Made by a program: the position numbers and the translations under genes. The notes beneath the pieces are model-generated. The model saw only the letters and a list, made by a program, of their open reading frames with translations. It made no database searches and was not told the DNA's origin. From positions 372,001-436,000 of the forward strand of contig NZ_VORA01000002.1 in assembly GCF_008477545.1 (NCBI RefSeq): a stretch of DNA of 64,000 bases. Direction: 5' to 3'. This DNA comes from Roseibium aestuarii. GTDB taxonomy: Bacteria; Pseudomonadota; Alphaproteobacteria; Rhizobiales; Stappiaceae. Shown here piece by piece: positions 1-11,126 of the stretch; position 1 is the first letter of the stretch; each line of letters opens with the position of its first letter.

Positions 1-394
1 CGCCGGAAGGTCTCAGACGATAAAGGGCAATCAGCGTGCCGATCCGGCCCTGATAGGCGCTCTCGACGCAGGACCGCAGATCCTCGCTCTTCCAGCAGTC
101 GTCCCTGCCCTTCACCCAGCCCCGCTGAACTGCCTTGAGAGACCGCAGATCCTCGCCCCCGTCAGGAAGGCTTCGCGACAGCGCAAGCGCCTCGCCATAG
201 ATGGCGGAAAGCGTACGGTCGAGGCGCGCCAGCACGGGATCCTGACAGACGAGTGTCTCCGCCGCGCCCTGCGCCCGCGCGCATGAAAAGCTCGGTCCTT
301 CGCCATCCGCCGCAACGGCCCGACCGCCGGACATCAGCGCGGCGGCAAGACAGACGAAAAGCGGGATCCTCGCAAGGACGGGAATGAAGGCCAT
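1..394 (-). CDS. LprI-like (DUF1311) secreted protein, C-terminus cut by window edge
   Basis: The reading frame starts at ATG 394 and stays open to the left edge, so about 131 residues are visible and the end is missing. Residues 1-29 form a signal peptide (hydrophobic core after an arginine, ending near AVAA). The mature part begins SFSCARAQGAAETLVC and continues with a D-P-x-L-A-x-L-D pattern, a tyrosine helix, then paired cysteines (DDCW, LRSCV) before AYQGRIG. This spacing of cysteines and LD/Y residues is that of the LprI N-terminal (DUF1311) family, whose founding member is a mycobacterial lysozyme inhibitor. Many proteobacterial members have no known role, so an inhibitor function here is only a guess. 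A leftward metalloprotease gene lies just upstream. Confidence 0.72.
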   Translation of the reverse strand, partial: MAFIPVLARIPLFVCLAAALMSGGRAVAADGEGPSFSCARAQGAAETLVCQDPVLARLDRTLSAIYGEALALSRSLPDGGEDLRSLKAVQRGWVKGRDDCWKSEDLRSCVESAYQGRIGTLIALYRLRPSG

Positions 395-482
395 GGATCA
401 CCTCCGCAAGACCGAAGGATCTCACGATAGGACCGAAAGCTGGCGCAAGAAAGGACGCGTTCTAAAAGAGCGTCGCGCCGCG

Positions 483-1457
483 TCAGTCCGTGCGGCCGAT
501 CCGCGTGCGCGCCGCCCCATAGAGCGCCACGGCCCCCGCCACATCGCCGGCCTGCAGGCCGACAGAGGCCTCCGTATACTTGAAATGCATGAGCGCGCCG
601 CGTCTGGCCGGATGATCCAGCCCGATGGCGTGGCCGATCTCGTGGGTAAACGTATGCACCAGATCATAGGCCGCCAGATCTCCGTCATAGCCGAGCTTCC
701 AGCGATGGGCCGGGTTGAGACAGACCGCCGAGCGGGCGATGAGACTGACGCTGACGCCGGGTTGGGCGGCGCTTGCCGCTACGCCGCGCTCTGCACCCAC
801 GTCCGTCCGGGCATCGGAGCGGGAGCGCAGGGCCAGCTCCTTGGTGTCCTGCGCGACCGGGCGCACATTGGCAAAGGCGTAGCCGCGCGGCAGGGTCTGG
901 GCGCCAAGCAGGATGTCGGCCCGGGCGGGGTCGGCAATCTCCTCGAAGGTCACGTCGGCAACCGCCTCCCACCGGCTGAAGGCCTGGCGCGCCGCGCCCT
1001 GCACCGTTTCCGCCGTCAGCCCGCTGCGGGCGGCAAGGCCCGACAGACCGGTCATGGAGCGGCAATTGCGGGCCTGCCCGTCCTGCACCGGCGTTTCGAG
1101 AAAGGCATAGGTGATGCGGGCGCCGCTGCCGATGGACGCAGCCCCCCATTTGACCAGGGAGCCATCGAGTTTCAGGAGCTTGTAGTCGGGCGAGGGCACG
1201 GATCCGGCGCGCGCCGGCTGGGGATAGGCGGCAGGTTGAACGAAGGCCCCGGCCTGCGGCGACGTGGTCCGCGAGGCCTGTTCGACATTGGATGGGGTCG
1301 AGCCTGACAGGGGCGCGATCGGCCGTCCGGCCGCTCCCGCGCCGCCCGCCAGGGCGGGTCCCGCAAAGGTCGCAAGCGCCGCGACAAGCGCAGCGCCAGC
1401 ACGTGACCTCCGGAACCGGGTGCGCCCCTCAGCGGCGCCCGGTGTCTGTGTGGTCAT
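483..1457 (-). CDS. Secreted matrixin-type zinc metalloprotease
   Basis: This 324-residue protein carries HEIGHAIGLDH at residues 272-282, the HExxHxxGxxH zinc site of metzincins, followed by ALMHF, which fits the conserved Met-turn. It therefore belongs to the M10 (matrixin-like) peptidases. A basic N-terminus followed by a hydrophobic stretch ending in alanines (about residues 19-40) is a signal peptide, so action in the periplasm or outside the cell is expected. Residues 40-85 are low-complexity linker; the catalytic domain spans roughly 100-315. No RTX repeats, which mark the serralysin group, are present. The substrate cannot be read from sequence. It is followed on the same strand, about 90 bp on, by the LprI-like gene. 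Confidence 0.85.
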   Translation of the reverse strand: MTTQTPGAAEGRTRFRRSRAGAALVAALATFAGPALAGGAGAAGRPIAPLSGSTPSNVEQASRTTSPQAGAFVQPAAYPQPARAGSVPSPDYKLLKLDGSLVKWGAASIGSGARITYAFLETPVQDGQARNCRSMTGLSGLAARSGLTAETVQGAARQAFSRWEAVADVTFEEIADPARADILLGAQTLPRGYAFANVRPVAQDTKELALRSRSDARTDVGAERGVAASAAQPGVSVSLIARSAVCLNPAHRWKLGYDGDLAAYDLVHTFTHEIGHAIGLDHPARRGALMHFKYTEASVGLQAGDVAGAVALYGAARTRIGRTD

Positions 1458-1916
1458 GAGCCCCTCGTGCCTTCGGCCGCTTCCCTCCCGTCTCCCCTCG
1501 AGACGGATGACTCGGCGGCCTTGTTTGCCGGCATTGATGCTGAATCATCTCAAGAGCGCGCGCCATCCGCAAGAACCCTCAGGCATTTTCTGCAAGCCGC
1601 GAAACAGCACGACCGCTCGAAATCACCGCAGATGCGGGCGCCTGGTCCGCCGATCCGCAGGTCTGACGCCATGGTGAGGCCCGCGAAACCACGCGCGCGA
1701 CCGCCCCATGCGGGCGATGGCGGAAGCCCCTGGCAGACCTCGTCCCCCATCCATCCGGGGCCGCGTCGTTTTCCCGCTTGACCGGCTCCGGCGATCTCGC
1801 TAGATACGTGTACCGTACCGTACGGTACAAGATTTCAAGCCCCGGTTCGGGCGCCCTTCGGGGCATCGGATCCGGACGTGTCAGCCTACCGCTCCGCCAA
1901 ACCCAGACCGCACGCC
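1458..1916. other. Non-coding interval with TetR operator-like palindrome
   Basis: No credible gene is seen between the metalloprotease start and the TetR-family start. The only clear signal is the palindrome at 1810-1828. Promoters for the two divergent genes must lie here. Confidence 0.5.
1810..1828. promoter_or_regulatory. Palindromic operator candidate upstream of the TetR gene
   Basis: GTACCGTACGGTAC at 1815-1828 is a perfect 14-bp palindrome, and a further half-site GTACCGTAC overlaps it from 1810. It lies about 90 bp before the TetR start. TetR proteins often bind such palindromes in their own promoter, so autoregulation is the simplest reading. Binding is inferred from position and symmetry only. 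Confidence 0.55.
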
Positions 1917-3877
<1,961 letters not shown>

Positions 3878-3896
3878 CTGGTTTGCCCGAAACAAG

Positions 3897-3925
3897 AAAG
3901 GCCCGGCAGAAATGCCGGGCCTTTT
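3897..3925 (+). terminator. Rho-independent terminator of ilvC
   Basis: GCCCGGCA and TGCCGGGC pair around a GAAA loop, preceded by AAAG and followed by CTTTT. It lies just after the third repeat copy. Confidence 0.9.
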
Positions 3926-3956
3926 CGCGTCTCGAGGGCCCACTCCCCTCACCATC

Positions 3957-4090
3957 GTCATCCCAGGCAAGCGCAGCGCGACCCGGGACCGGTGAGCCAC
4001 ATAACTCTCGGATCAGGACAACCCACCAGCGCGTCGGCGCGCTGATCCCGGATCTCCAGCTCCGCTTGCGTCCGGGATAACGGTGGAGGG
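3957..4090. repeat. Inverted pair of a CGTCATCCC-type intergenic repeat
   Basis: The left arm starts CGTCATCCCAGGCAAGCG and the right arm ends CGCTTGCGTCCGGGATAACG; the arms are roughly inverse copies. Together with the related unit near 17012 this looks like a dispersed palindromic repeat of the kind frequent between genes in Alphaproteobacteria. The rest of 3926-4180 holds no gene; GGACTTGATCC recurs at 4149-4159. Confidence 0.6.
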
Positions 4091-4180
4091 AACTTGCCAG
4101 AGGAGACAGCCCTTGGGAGGGTCAAAAAACCGCTCCGACGTCCTTGCCGGACTTGATCCACTGCGGGATGAAAGCAACCC

Positions 4181-5275
4181 TCAGGCCGAGACCGGCTTCA
4201 ACGCGGGCGGCAGCGTGTTGGGGTTGCCGACAAGCCGGTAGCGGAACCCGTCGGCGGGATAATCAAGGGAGGCCTCGCCATCGAAATCGACCGGGGCGAT
4301 CTGACTGAGGAGAATGCTGCCGAACCCCTTGCGGCCCGGGCGATCGACCGCCGGCCCGTCTCCTTCGGTCCAGGTGAAGAAGAAGCTGCGCGCCTCTTCC
4401 GCGTCCGCGTCGAACCCCCACTCAATGGCCACCTCCCCTTTCGGCACGCTCAGGGCACCGGACTTGAGGGAGTTGGTCGCCAGTTCGTTCACGGCAAGCG
4501 CCAGCGCGATGGACTGACGGTCGTCGATAACGAGCGACGGTCCCTGCAGGGTGAGCTGGGACGAGGCCGGATTGATGTGCGGAGCAAGACTGGTGCGCAC
4601 GATCACGTCGATGTCGGCGCGCGATTCCCCACCTTCCAGGATCCGCGTATGGGCACCAGCCAGCGCGCCGATGCGCGCCTGTAGCGCGGACCTTGCATCT
4701 TCCAGCGAGATCGTGCCCTTGAGCGTCTGGTTTGCGAGAGCTGCGACTGACGCCAGCATGTTCTTGATGCGGTGATGCAATTCCCGGTTCAGGAAATCCG
4801 TGCGCTTCTGCTGCAACATCTTCGCGGTGGTTTCAACCACCGTGTCCATGAAGCCGGCCACATTGCCGTCTTCGTCGTGGATCGGGCTGTAGCAGAAGGT
4901 GAAATAGGCCTGCTCGTCATAGCCGTTGCGGTTGATGACGAGAGGGAAATCCTCGATGAAGGTCGCCTCTCCGGCCATCGCCTTGTCCGCAATCGGGCCG
5001 ATTTCGGCCCAGGCTTCCGACCAGACATCGCGGAAGGACCGCCCGAGGACGTTTTCCTTCTTGCCGAGAATGGGAGCAAAGGCGGTGTTGTAGATTGTGA
5101 TGAGCTCCGGCCCCCAGGCGATCGCCTTGGGGAAATGGGAGTTCAGCATCATGCCACAGGCAATCTTGAGGGCCGCAGGCCAGGTGTCGAGCGACCCAAG
5201 CGGGGTGGTTTCCCAGGGAAACTCCGCAACTTGCCTCGCCATGAGGTCACCAGCCGGAAACTGCTTCGGCATCAT
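4181..5275 (-). CDS. PAS-containing sensor histidine kinase, HWE/HisKA_2-like
   Basis: A soluble kinase of about 364 residues is read from ATG 5275 (alternatives: ATG 5350, 389 residues, or ATG 5242). The N-terminal half is a PAS fold starting PWETTPLGSLDTWPAALK. The phospho-acceptor box is ELHHRIKNML and the ATP-binding domain has NELATNSLKSGAL and WTEGDGP, the W-x-E signature of HWE kinases; the usual N-box histidine is asparagine here. There are no membrane segments and no receiver domain. Such kinases often feed the PhyR-NepR-EcfG general stress response in Alphaproteobacteria. A good EcfG-type promoter match at 5427-5451 on this strand agrees with that. No cognate regulator is adjacent. 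Confidence 0.85.
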   Translation of the reverse strand: MMPKQFPAGDLMARQVAEFPWETTPLGSLDTWPAALKIACGMMLNSHFPKAIAWGPELITIYNTAFAPILGKKENVLGRSFRDVWSEAWAEIGPIADKAMAGEATFIEDFPLVINRNGYDEQAYFTFCYSPIHDEDGNVAGFMDTVVETTAKMLQQKRTDFLNRELHHRIKNMLASVAALANQTLKGTISLEDARSALQARIGALAGAHTRILEGGESRADIDVIVRTSLAPHINPASSQLTLQGPSLVIDDRQSIALALAVNELATNSLKSGALSVPKGEVAIEWGFDADAEEARSFFFTWTEGDGPAVDRPGRKGFGSILLSQIAPVDFDGEASLDYPADGFRYRLVGNPNTLPPALKPVSA

Positions 5276-5426
5276 TTTGACTGGATACTTCCCTCTGACC
5301 GGATCGGCGGTTCGAAACGGCATCTGCCCCTGGTCCCCTCGGCAAACCATATCCGAGTTTCAGGCACTTCGCCGGATTTCTTTGTCTTTCGCACGTGAAA
5401 TGTTGCGTTCTGTCCTGTTGGTCTCG

Positions 5427-5451
5427 AACGCGAGGCCTCCCCGACGGTTCC
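5427..5451 (-). promoter_or_regulatory. EcfG-type (general stress sigma) promoter candidate
   Basis: On the minus strand GGAAC (5451-5447) is followed after exactly 16 bases by CGTT (5430-5427), matching the alphaproteobacterial EcfG consensus GGAAC-N16/17-CGTT. It points toward the HWE-like kinase 80-180 bp downstream. The rest of 5351-5617 shows no gene. Confidence 0.7.
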
Positions 5452-5617
5452 GAAGAATGGCGCAAAAACAGGCAGTTTCCCTCCGCAATCGCTCACGACC
5501 TTTCAAATTGCAGCTTTACCTAAAATTTTAAGGATCGCGATAAACATCTGGAAAGGCGCCAAACCTAGCTTACCCGTCGCCACCTAGGCACTTCTGACAG
5601 AGACGCGATTGGCTTCC

Positions 5618-6763
5618 ATGGACCTGAACACACTCCTGCTTGCGACCGCGCTCATTCTGACGGTGTTTTCGATCGCCTATCTGGGGGCGTTCCACGATCT
5701 GAAGGACGAGAGGTTCTGGCGCACCTGGGCGCTGGCCCAGCTGGGTCTGGCCGGCACGCTCATGCTGAAGTTCCAGGTGGCCGACGATCCCACCATGTGG
5801 GATCACGCGCCGGTAGTCCTCGGAGCGCTGTTCAGCCTGTCCCTCTTCCGGCAAGGGGCGCTGGAGTTCAACGGCAATCCCACCTCACTCAAGTGGTTCG
5901 CCTGGCCGGTTGGCGCTCTGGCCCTTGCGGCCATCGCGGCCACTCTCTTCCAGGCGCCGCTGATCTTCACCTGTTCCTACAATCTGGTTCTGGCGGCCAT
6001 CGCCCTGTCCACCGCCCGCGAATATGCCAGCGAGCGCACGGGGCCCCTGTCGTCCCGCGCAGGTCTGGTCTTCTCCCACCTGCTGCTGGCCACCGACCTG
6101 GCCATGCTCTTCGTCCAGCACATCGTCACCGGGCACGTGATCACCCGCAACCTGCCCCTGACCATTCCCTATTCGATGCATGTGGTTCTCTGGATGGTCT
6201 TTGCCCTGTCGAACGGCGCCTTTTCCCTTGCCATCGCCTTCGAGCGCAAGCTGCGCGAGGAGCGCGAGGCCGCCGTCCGCGATCCCCTCACCGGGGCCTA
6301 CAACCGGCGCGAAATGATGCGGCGGCTGGAATCCCTGCTCGACACGCCGAGCCGCCGCCCCTTTGCCTTCGTCCTGCTGGATCTGGATCACTTCAAATCG
6401 ATCAATGACCGGTTCGGCCATGATGCGGGCGACGAGGTGCTCCAGTCCTGTGTCGACCTGATCAACTGGAACATCCGCCCCGAAGACTGCCTTGCCCGGC
6501 TGGGCGGCGAGGAATTCGCCATTCTCATGACCGACGTGCCGGCCGCCCATGCCCAGTCCATCGCCGAGCGTATCCGCGCCAATCTGGCTGCAGCACCCGT
6601 CGACCTGTCCGGGGAAAGCGTCACCGTCACCCTGTCGGCAGGCGTCTATTACGGTCTGGGGCTGGGACTGACCCCGAAGCAGATCCTGCGGGCGGCCGAT
6701 CAGGAGCTCTATCGCTCAAAGAACCTTGGCCGCAACCGGGTCTCGACCACCTACGCCGCCTGA
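5618..6763 (+). CDS. Membrane-bound GGDEF diguanylate cyclase
   Basis: This 381-residue protein makes the second messenger c-di-GMP from two GTP. Residues 1 to about 210 contain six or seven hydrophobic segments, probably a membrane sensor. The GGDEF domain follows from about residue 222 (DPLTGAYNRREM). The active-site loop is GGEEF at 296-300, and RPED at 287-290, five residues before it, is an intact product-inhibition I-site. Both features predict an active, feedback-controlled cyclase. No EAL domain follows. ATG 5618 is taken as start; an in-frame TTG at 5609 adds three residues. The carboxypeptidase gene converges from the right with a 9-bp gap. Confidence 0.93.
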   Translation: MDLNTLLLATALILTVFSIAYLGAFHDLKDERFWRTWALAQLGLAGTLMLKFQVADDPTMWDHAPVVLGALFSLSLFRQGALEFNGNPTSLKWFAWPVGALALAAIAATLFQAPLIFTCSYNLVLAAIALSTAREYASERTGPLSSRAGLVFSHLLLATDLAMLFVQHIVTGHVITRNLPLTIPYSMHVVLWMVFALSNGAFSLAIAFERKLREEREAAVRDPLTGAYNRREMMRRLESLLDTPSRRPFAFVLLDLDHFKSINDRFGHDAGDEVLQSCVDLINWNIRPEDCLARLGGEEFAILMTDVPAAHAQSIAERIRANLAAAPVDLSGESVTVTLSAGVYYGLGLGLTPKQILRAADQELYRSKNLGRNRVSTTYAA

Positions 6764-6771
6764 ACGCTCGC

Positions 6772-7761
6772 TCAGAACCCGCCCTGCAGCAGCTCCGTGA
6801 CGCGCCGGTCGCGCGCACTTTCACTCGATCCGCCCATCACCACCACGAGGCGTCGGGCCCCGCCCTGCCGCCCGGTGGCGACCAGATTGTAGCCCGCATC
6901 CCGGGTATAGCCGGTCTTCAGCCCGTCGACCCCGTCGACCCGCCCGAGCAGGTTGTTGGTCGCCTCGAAGCTGCGCCCGCGCCAGGTGAACTGCCGCGCC
7001 CGGAAGAAGGGCGCATATTGCGCATAGCGGGTCTTCAGGGCCCGACCAAGAAGCGCCATGTCGCGGGCCGTCGACACATGGGCCGGATCGGGCAGACCGC
7101 TGGCATTGCGGAAACGGGTGCGCCGCATGCCCAGCGCCTGCGCCGTTGCGGTCATCTTGCGGGCAAAGGCTTCTTCCGACCCGGAAATCGCCTCGGCCAC
7201 CACTACGGCCACGTCATTGGCCGACTTCACCGCCATCGCGCGCGCCGCATCTTCCACGGTGATCGTGTCACCGGCTTTCAGCCCCAGCCGGGAGGGGGGC
7301 TGCGCGGCCGCATGGGCGGAGACGCTCAAGGGGGAATTCAGGGTCAGGCGGCCCTGAGCCACCTCATCGAACAGGAGATAGAGCGTCATCATCTTGGTGA
7401 GGCTTGCCGGATAGCGGGCTTCGTCGGCAGCCACCGCGTGCAGTTCGCGACCGGTCCCCAGATCGACAACCAGTTCCGAATAGCCCCTTGCGGCCGCCGT
7501 CGAGGGGGCCAGCGACAGGAGGGGCACGGCGGGAGCGGCCACCGTAGCAACGGGCGCCGCCGCCCGGGGCGTGGCGCCAGGTGTAGGCGACGGCGCAGGA
7601 CCCGTGGACTGGCAGGCCGCCAGCAGGAGGGCAAAGGCCGGAGCGAGCCAGGTCGCCAGCCTCTTCGCCCGGTCCGCTTTCCGGCCCCGGCGCCCCTCCC
7701 CTGCGACGCCCGTCGCCGAAAGCTGCATGAAAGGGATCTGCGGGCGGGAAATGACGCGCAC
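6772..7761 (-). CDS. D-alanyl-D-alanine carboxypeptidase (S11), predicted lipoprotein
   Basis: The protein (329 residues) belongs to the S11 penicillin-binding proteins that trim the terminal D-Ala of peptidoglycan stem peptides. All three catalytic motifs are present: S120-L-T-K123, S180-A-N182 and K282-T-G284. A basic N-terminus, a hydrophobic stretch and LLAAC with cysteine at residue 50 form a lipobox, and a Pro/Ala-rich linker (51-80) follows, so lipid anchoring in the envelope is likely. The protein ends soon after the catalytic domain and lacks the long C-terminal beta domain and amphipathic anchor of DacA/DacC, which suits a lipid anchor instead. An in-frame ATG at 7728 is an alternative start. 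Confidence 0.9.
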   Translation of the reverse strand: MRVISRPQIPFMQLSATGVAGEGRRGRKADRAKRLATWLAPAFALLLAACQSTGPAPSPTPGATPRAAAPVATVAAPAVPLLSLAPSTAAARGYSELVVDLGTGRELHAVAADEARYPASLTKMMTLYLLFDEVAQGRLTLNSPLSVSAHAAAQPPSRLGLKAGDTITVEDAARAMAVKSANDVAVVVAEAISGSEEAFARKMTATAQALGMRRTRFRNASGLPDPAHVSTARDMALLGRALKTRYAQYAPFFRARQFTWRGRSFEATNNLLGRVDGVDGLKTGYTRDAGYNLVATGRQGGARRLVVVMGGSSESARDRRVTELLQGGF

Positions 7762-7820
7762 GGGTTTCTATCCGTTCTCTGATCGTTGAGGCGGCAGTCG
7801 GTCGGGAAGCGTGCCGCCTG

Positions 7821-8582
7821 TCAGGGCTTCAGCTTGTATCCGGTCTTGAAGATCCAGTGAATGACCCACAGACAGGCCAGCAGGAAGAGCAGGGTCATGC
7901 CCAGCGACAGCGCCAGGCTCACATCCGCCTGTCCATAGAAACTCCAGCGGAACCCAGAGATCAGATAGACCACCGGATTGAGCAGGGCCAGCTTCTGCCA
8001 GGTCTCGGGCAACATGCTGATCGAATAGAAGCTCCCTCCCAGGAAGGCGAGCGGCGTGACGATCAGGAGCGGCAGAAATTGCAGCTTCTCGAAATTATCT
8101 GCCCAGATGCCGATGATGAAGCCCAGAAGCGCGAAGCTCACCGCCGTCAGCACGAAGAAGGCTAGCGCCCAGACCGGGTGCTGCAGCTGGATCGGCACGA
8201 AAAGGCAGGCGGTCAGGAAGATGATGATCCCGACGATCATCGCCTTGGTCGCCGCCGCCCCCACATAGGCGATGGTGATTTCCAGGAAGGAGACCGGGGC
8301 GGACAGAACCTCGTAAATGGTGCCCGTGAACTGGGGGAAATAGATGCCGAAGGAGGCGTTGGAGAGCGCCTGTGTCATCAACGACATCATGATCAGGCCG
8401 GGCACGATGAAAGCGCCATAGCTCACACCGTCGACCTCGGAGATGCGCGAGCCGATGGCCCCGCCGAAGACGATGAAATAGAGCGACGTCGACAGCACCG
8501 GCGAGACGATGGACTGCATGATCGTGCGACGGGTCCGCGCCATCTCCCACAGGTAGATGGCCTTCATGGCGGGAAAGTTCAT
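7821..8582 (-). CDS. ABC-2 type exporter permease (YadH-like)
   Basis: This 253-residue integral membrane protein has six predicted helices and the ABC-2 signature stretch [20 protein letters not shown] near residue 180, followed by [12 protein letters not shown]. Sequence order and wording closely resemble E. coli YadH (IGSRI...[13 protein letters not shown]). It should form the membrane part of an exporter with the ATPase encoded just upstream; start and stop overlap by one base (TGATG), indicating translational coupling. The exported substrate is unknown for this group. Confidence 0.9.
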   Translation of the reverse strand: MNFPAMKAIYLWEMARTRRTIMQSIVSPVLSTSLYFIVFGGAIGSRISEVDGVSYGAFIVPGLIMMSLMTQALSNASFGIYFPQFTGTIYEVLSAPVSFLEITIAYVGAAATKAMIVGIIIFLTACLFVPIQLQHPVWALAFFVLTAVSFALLGFIIGIWADNFEKLQFLPLLIVTPLAFLGGSFYSISMLPETWQKLALLNPVVYLISGFRWSFYGQADVSLALSLGMTLLFLLACLWVIHWIFKTGYKLKP

Positions 8583-9505
8583 CAGCTGTCCTTCACCAGA
8601 TCGACAAAGATCTCTTCGAGAGAGCTCTGCTTGGTATGCAGGTCATGGAAACGCAGGCCGGCATCGGACAAGGCGTTGAGGATGCCGGTGATCCCGGTCC
8701 TCTCCCCTTGCGCATCATAGATGTAGCGCAGGGACCGGCCTTCGTCCGCAAGCTCGATACCCAGGCCAGACAGGCTGTCCGGAAGCACGCTCACGGGTTC
8801 GGCCAGCTCGACCTTCAGCTCCTTGCGCCCGAGCTTGCGCATCAGGGCGGCCTTTTCTTCCACCAGGATCAATTCGCCCCGGGTGATCACCCCCACCCGA
8901 TCGGCCATTTCCTCGGCCTCCTCGATATAGTGGGTGGTGAGAATGATGGTCACGCCCCGCGCCTTCAGGTCGGTGACGATGCGCCACATGTCCCGGCGCA
9001 GCTCCACATCCACCCCGGCCGTCGGCTCGTCGAGGAAGAGGATCTGCGGCTCGTGCACCAGCGCCTTGGCGACAAGCACCCGTCGCTTCATGCCGCCCGA
9101 GAGCTCCTTCAGCGCCGCATCCCGCTTGTCCCACAGGCTGAGGTCCTTGAGGATCCTCTCGATCAGCGTCTCGTCCGGCGGCAGGCCGAAGAGGCCCCGG
9201 CTCAACCGGATGAGATCGCGCACCTGCTCGAACTGCAGGGTCGGCATTTCCTGCGGCACGAGCCCCACCAGCCGCCGCGCCTGCCGATAGGCAGTCTGGT
9301 TGTCGTGGCCGCCGATCAGGATCTGGCCACCACTCGGCCGCACCAGGCCGCAGACCGTGCTGATCAGCGTGGTCTTGCCCGCCCCGTTCGGCCCCAGAAG
9401 CGCAAAGACCTCACCGGCGTGAATGTCGAGAGAGAGCGGCTTGAGTGCCTGAAAGCCCCCGTCATAGGTTTTTTCCAGATTGCGGATGGAAAGAATGGGA
9501 GGCAT
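8582..9505 (-). CDS. ABC exporter ATP-binding protein (YadG-like)
   Basis: From ATG 9505 the protein has 307 residues. It carries Walker [10 protein letters not shown], the Q-loop (LVPQEM), the signature LSGGMKRR, Walker B LFLDEP with TAGVD, and the switch histidine in [14 protein letters not shown]. The C-terminal 90 residues are the extension usual for ATPases that pair with ABC-2 permeases. The open frame runs on to 10108, but the sequence before residue 1 of this call is not ABC-like and overlaps the divergent GNAT-NUDIX gene, so the shorter start is used. It is the first gene of a two-gene operon with the YadH-like permease. Confidence 0.93.
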   Translation of the reverse strand: MPPILSIRNLEKTYDGGFQALKPLSLDIHAGEVFALLGPNGAGKTTLISTVCGLVRPSGGQILIGGHDNQTAYRQARRLVGLVPQEMPTLQFEQVRDLIRLSRGLFGLPPDETLIERILKDLSLWDKRDAALKELSGGMKRRVLVAKALVHEPQILFLDEPTAGVDVELRRDMWRIVTDLKARGVTIILTTHYIEEAEEMADRVGVITRGELILVEEKAALMRKLGRKELKVELAEPVSVLPDSLSGLGIELADEGRSLRYIYDAQGERTGITGILNALSDAGLRFHDLHTKQSSLEEIFVDLVKDS

Positions 9506-9757
9506 TGCGGCGAACGGGTCCTGCGGTTGAAGCGAGGGGTGAACGGGATTGGACGGGCGAGGCTCCGCACACGGTTTGCGAAGCAGCGATGCCCCCGGAC
9601 AGGCGCGGCGACTGTGCCAAAAGCCTTGGCAAAAGGAAAGCACCGCAACAAAAAAGCTTGCCCCCGGCGCGGGCTCGGGCTCTCCTCCGCACGCAAGCAC
9701 GAAGGACGGCCACGGCCTCTTCCCCTGTCCAGAACCATCGAACCGCATCGGCGTTCC

Positions 9758-10927
9758 ATGACCCTGAAGATCCGGCCGGCCCATGCCGGCGAACTGGCCA
9801 CCCTGACCCAGATCCTGCACCGGTCCAAGGCCAGCTGGGGCTATGACGCCGAGCGCATGGACGGCTTCCGCGCCGCCTTCCGTCTGGGTCCGCGCGACCT
9901 GACACGCGGCCCCCTTCTGGTCGCCGAGCGGAACGGAACGCCCCTGGGGCTGGCCGGCGGAGAAATCCGCGACGGGGTTTTCGAGCTGGATCATCTCTTC
10001 ATTGCCCCCGAAGCCCTGAGGCAGGGCATTGGCAGGCTCCTCCTTCACCGCATGGAAGATCTGGCCCGCAGCGCCGGGACGGACCGTCTGCGCCTGAAGA
10101 GCGACCATTACGCAGAAGGCTTCTACCGCAAGGAAGGCTATGTCCTGACGGGGGACACCCCCAGTCCCATGTCACCGACCGGCTCCATTCCGATCCTGGA
10201 AAAGCCCCTTGCTCCGGCCGCAGTGCCCCTCTCGGAGATCTGTCTCACCCTCGACAGGCACACGCCCTGGGTCTTTGAAGCGGAGAACCGGGACGCGGTC
10301 GCCGCCCACTGGCAACACGAGCAGCGCGCCAATCCGCATCTGTGGAACGGGCGAACCCTCAAGGTGCGCGGGTTGTCGATCCGGGACGGCGTGCTGTCCG
10401 GCGTCTGTCAGGAGTGCTCCTTCGCCGCCTATCTCGCCTGGCGGGCCTGGGGCTATCCGAGCCTTGAGGACCACAATGTCTTCGGATCGGCCGTGGTGCG
10501 CAGTGCCGACGGCGACCTTCTCTTCGGCGTCATGGCCGATCACACCGCCAATCCGGGCCGGATCTATCCCTTTGGCGGCAGCCTGGAACCCGAGGACGCG
10601 GATCCGGCGACTGGGGCTGTCGACCTGATCGGATCGACCTGGCGGGAGCTGCAAGAGGAGGCTGGCCTCGGACCTGAGGACCTGCGCGAGACCGCCCGCT
10701 TCGCCCTGCCCTTCGGCCCGCTCATCGCCGTGGCCCTGGTGCTGCAGTCCTCCCAGCCGACCGCAGCCCTCGCCAGCCGCATCATGGCCCATTCGGATGG
10801 CTCGGAGGAACGCGAGCTCAAGGCCGTCCAGCCCTTGCGCGGGCCGCAGGATCTCGCGATCCCCAGCCTCACCCCCTGGGGCCGCGACATTGCCCGCGCC
10901 GTCTTCTCCGCTGGCCCCAGCACCTGA
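9758..10927 (+). CDS. GNAT acetyltransferase fused to a NUDIX hydrolase domain
   Basis: The 389-residue product from ATG 9758 has two parts. Residues 1-150 are a GNAT fold, with the acetyl-CoA-binding stretch [16 protein letters not shown] (81-96) and the usual C-terminal FYRKEGY (122-128). Residues from about 160 to 389 are NUDIX-like: RELQEEAGL at 296-304 fits the REUxEExGU half of the NUDIX box, and GGSLEPED at 273-280 precedes it; the glutamate expected eight residues before the arginine is a valine. This NUDIX half also has a 100-residue N-terminal extension ([21 protein letters not shown]). Both substrates are unknown. The frame is open far upstream, but only from 9758 is the sequence GNAT-like. 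Confidence 0.85.
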   Translation: MTLKIRPAHAGELATLTQILHRSKASWGYDAERMDGFRAAFRLGPRDLTRGPLLVAERNGTPLGLAGGEIRDGVFELDHLFIAPEALRQGIGRLLLHRMEDLARSAGTDRLRLKSDHYAEGFYRKEGYVLTGDTPSPMSPTGSIPILEKPLAPAAVPLSEICLTLDRHTPWVFEAENRDAVAAHWQHEQRANPHLWNGRTLKVRGLSIRDGVLSGVCQECSFAAYLAWRAWGYPSLEDHNVFGSAVVRSADGDLLFGVMADHTANPGRIYPFGGSLEPEDADPATGAVDLIGSTWRELQEEAGLGPEDLRETARFALPFGPLIAVALVLQSSQPTAALASRIMAHSDGSEERELKAVQPLRGPQDLAIPSLTPWGRDIARAVFSAGPST

Positions 10928-11126
10928 GCGCCGCAACTGGCAGGGCCGCAACTGCCAGGGATGTGTCACGAAACGAAACGGCAGCAGTCGTTTACGGAAG
11001 CTTCACCGAGAAAGCGCAGCGCTGTCGCCTGAGGTCGAAGTCCCCTCTGGCCCTCGCCGCCGTTTCTGTGCAACAGTCCGCGCCACACCCTGACGCCCGT
11101 CCGCACCAGAGCTGGAGAAACTCACC

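Noticed and set aside
10938..10959. Terminator of the GNAT-NUDIX gene
   Set aside because: The CTGGCA/TGCCAG stem is short and not followed by a T-run.
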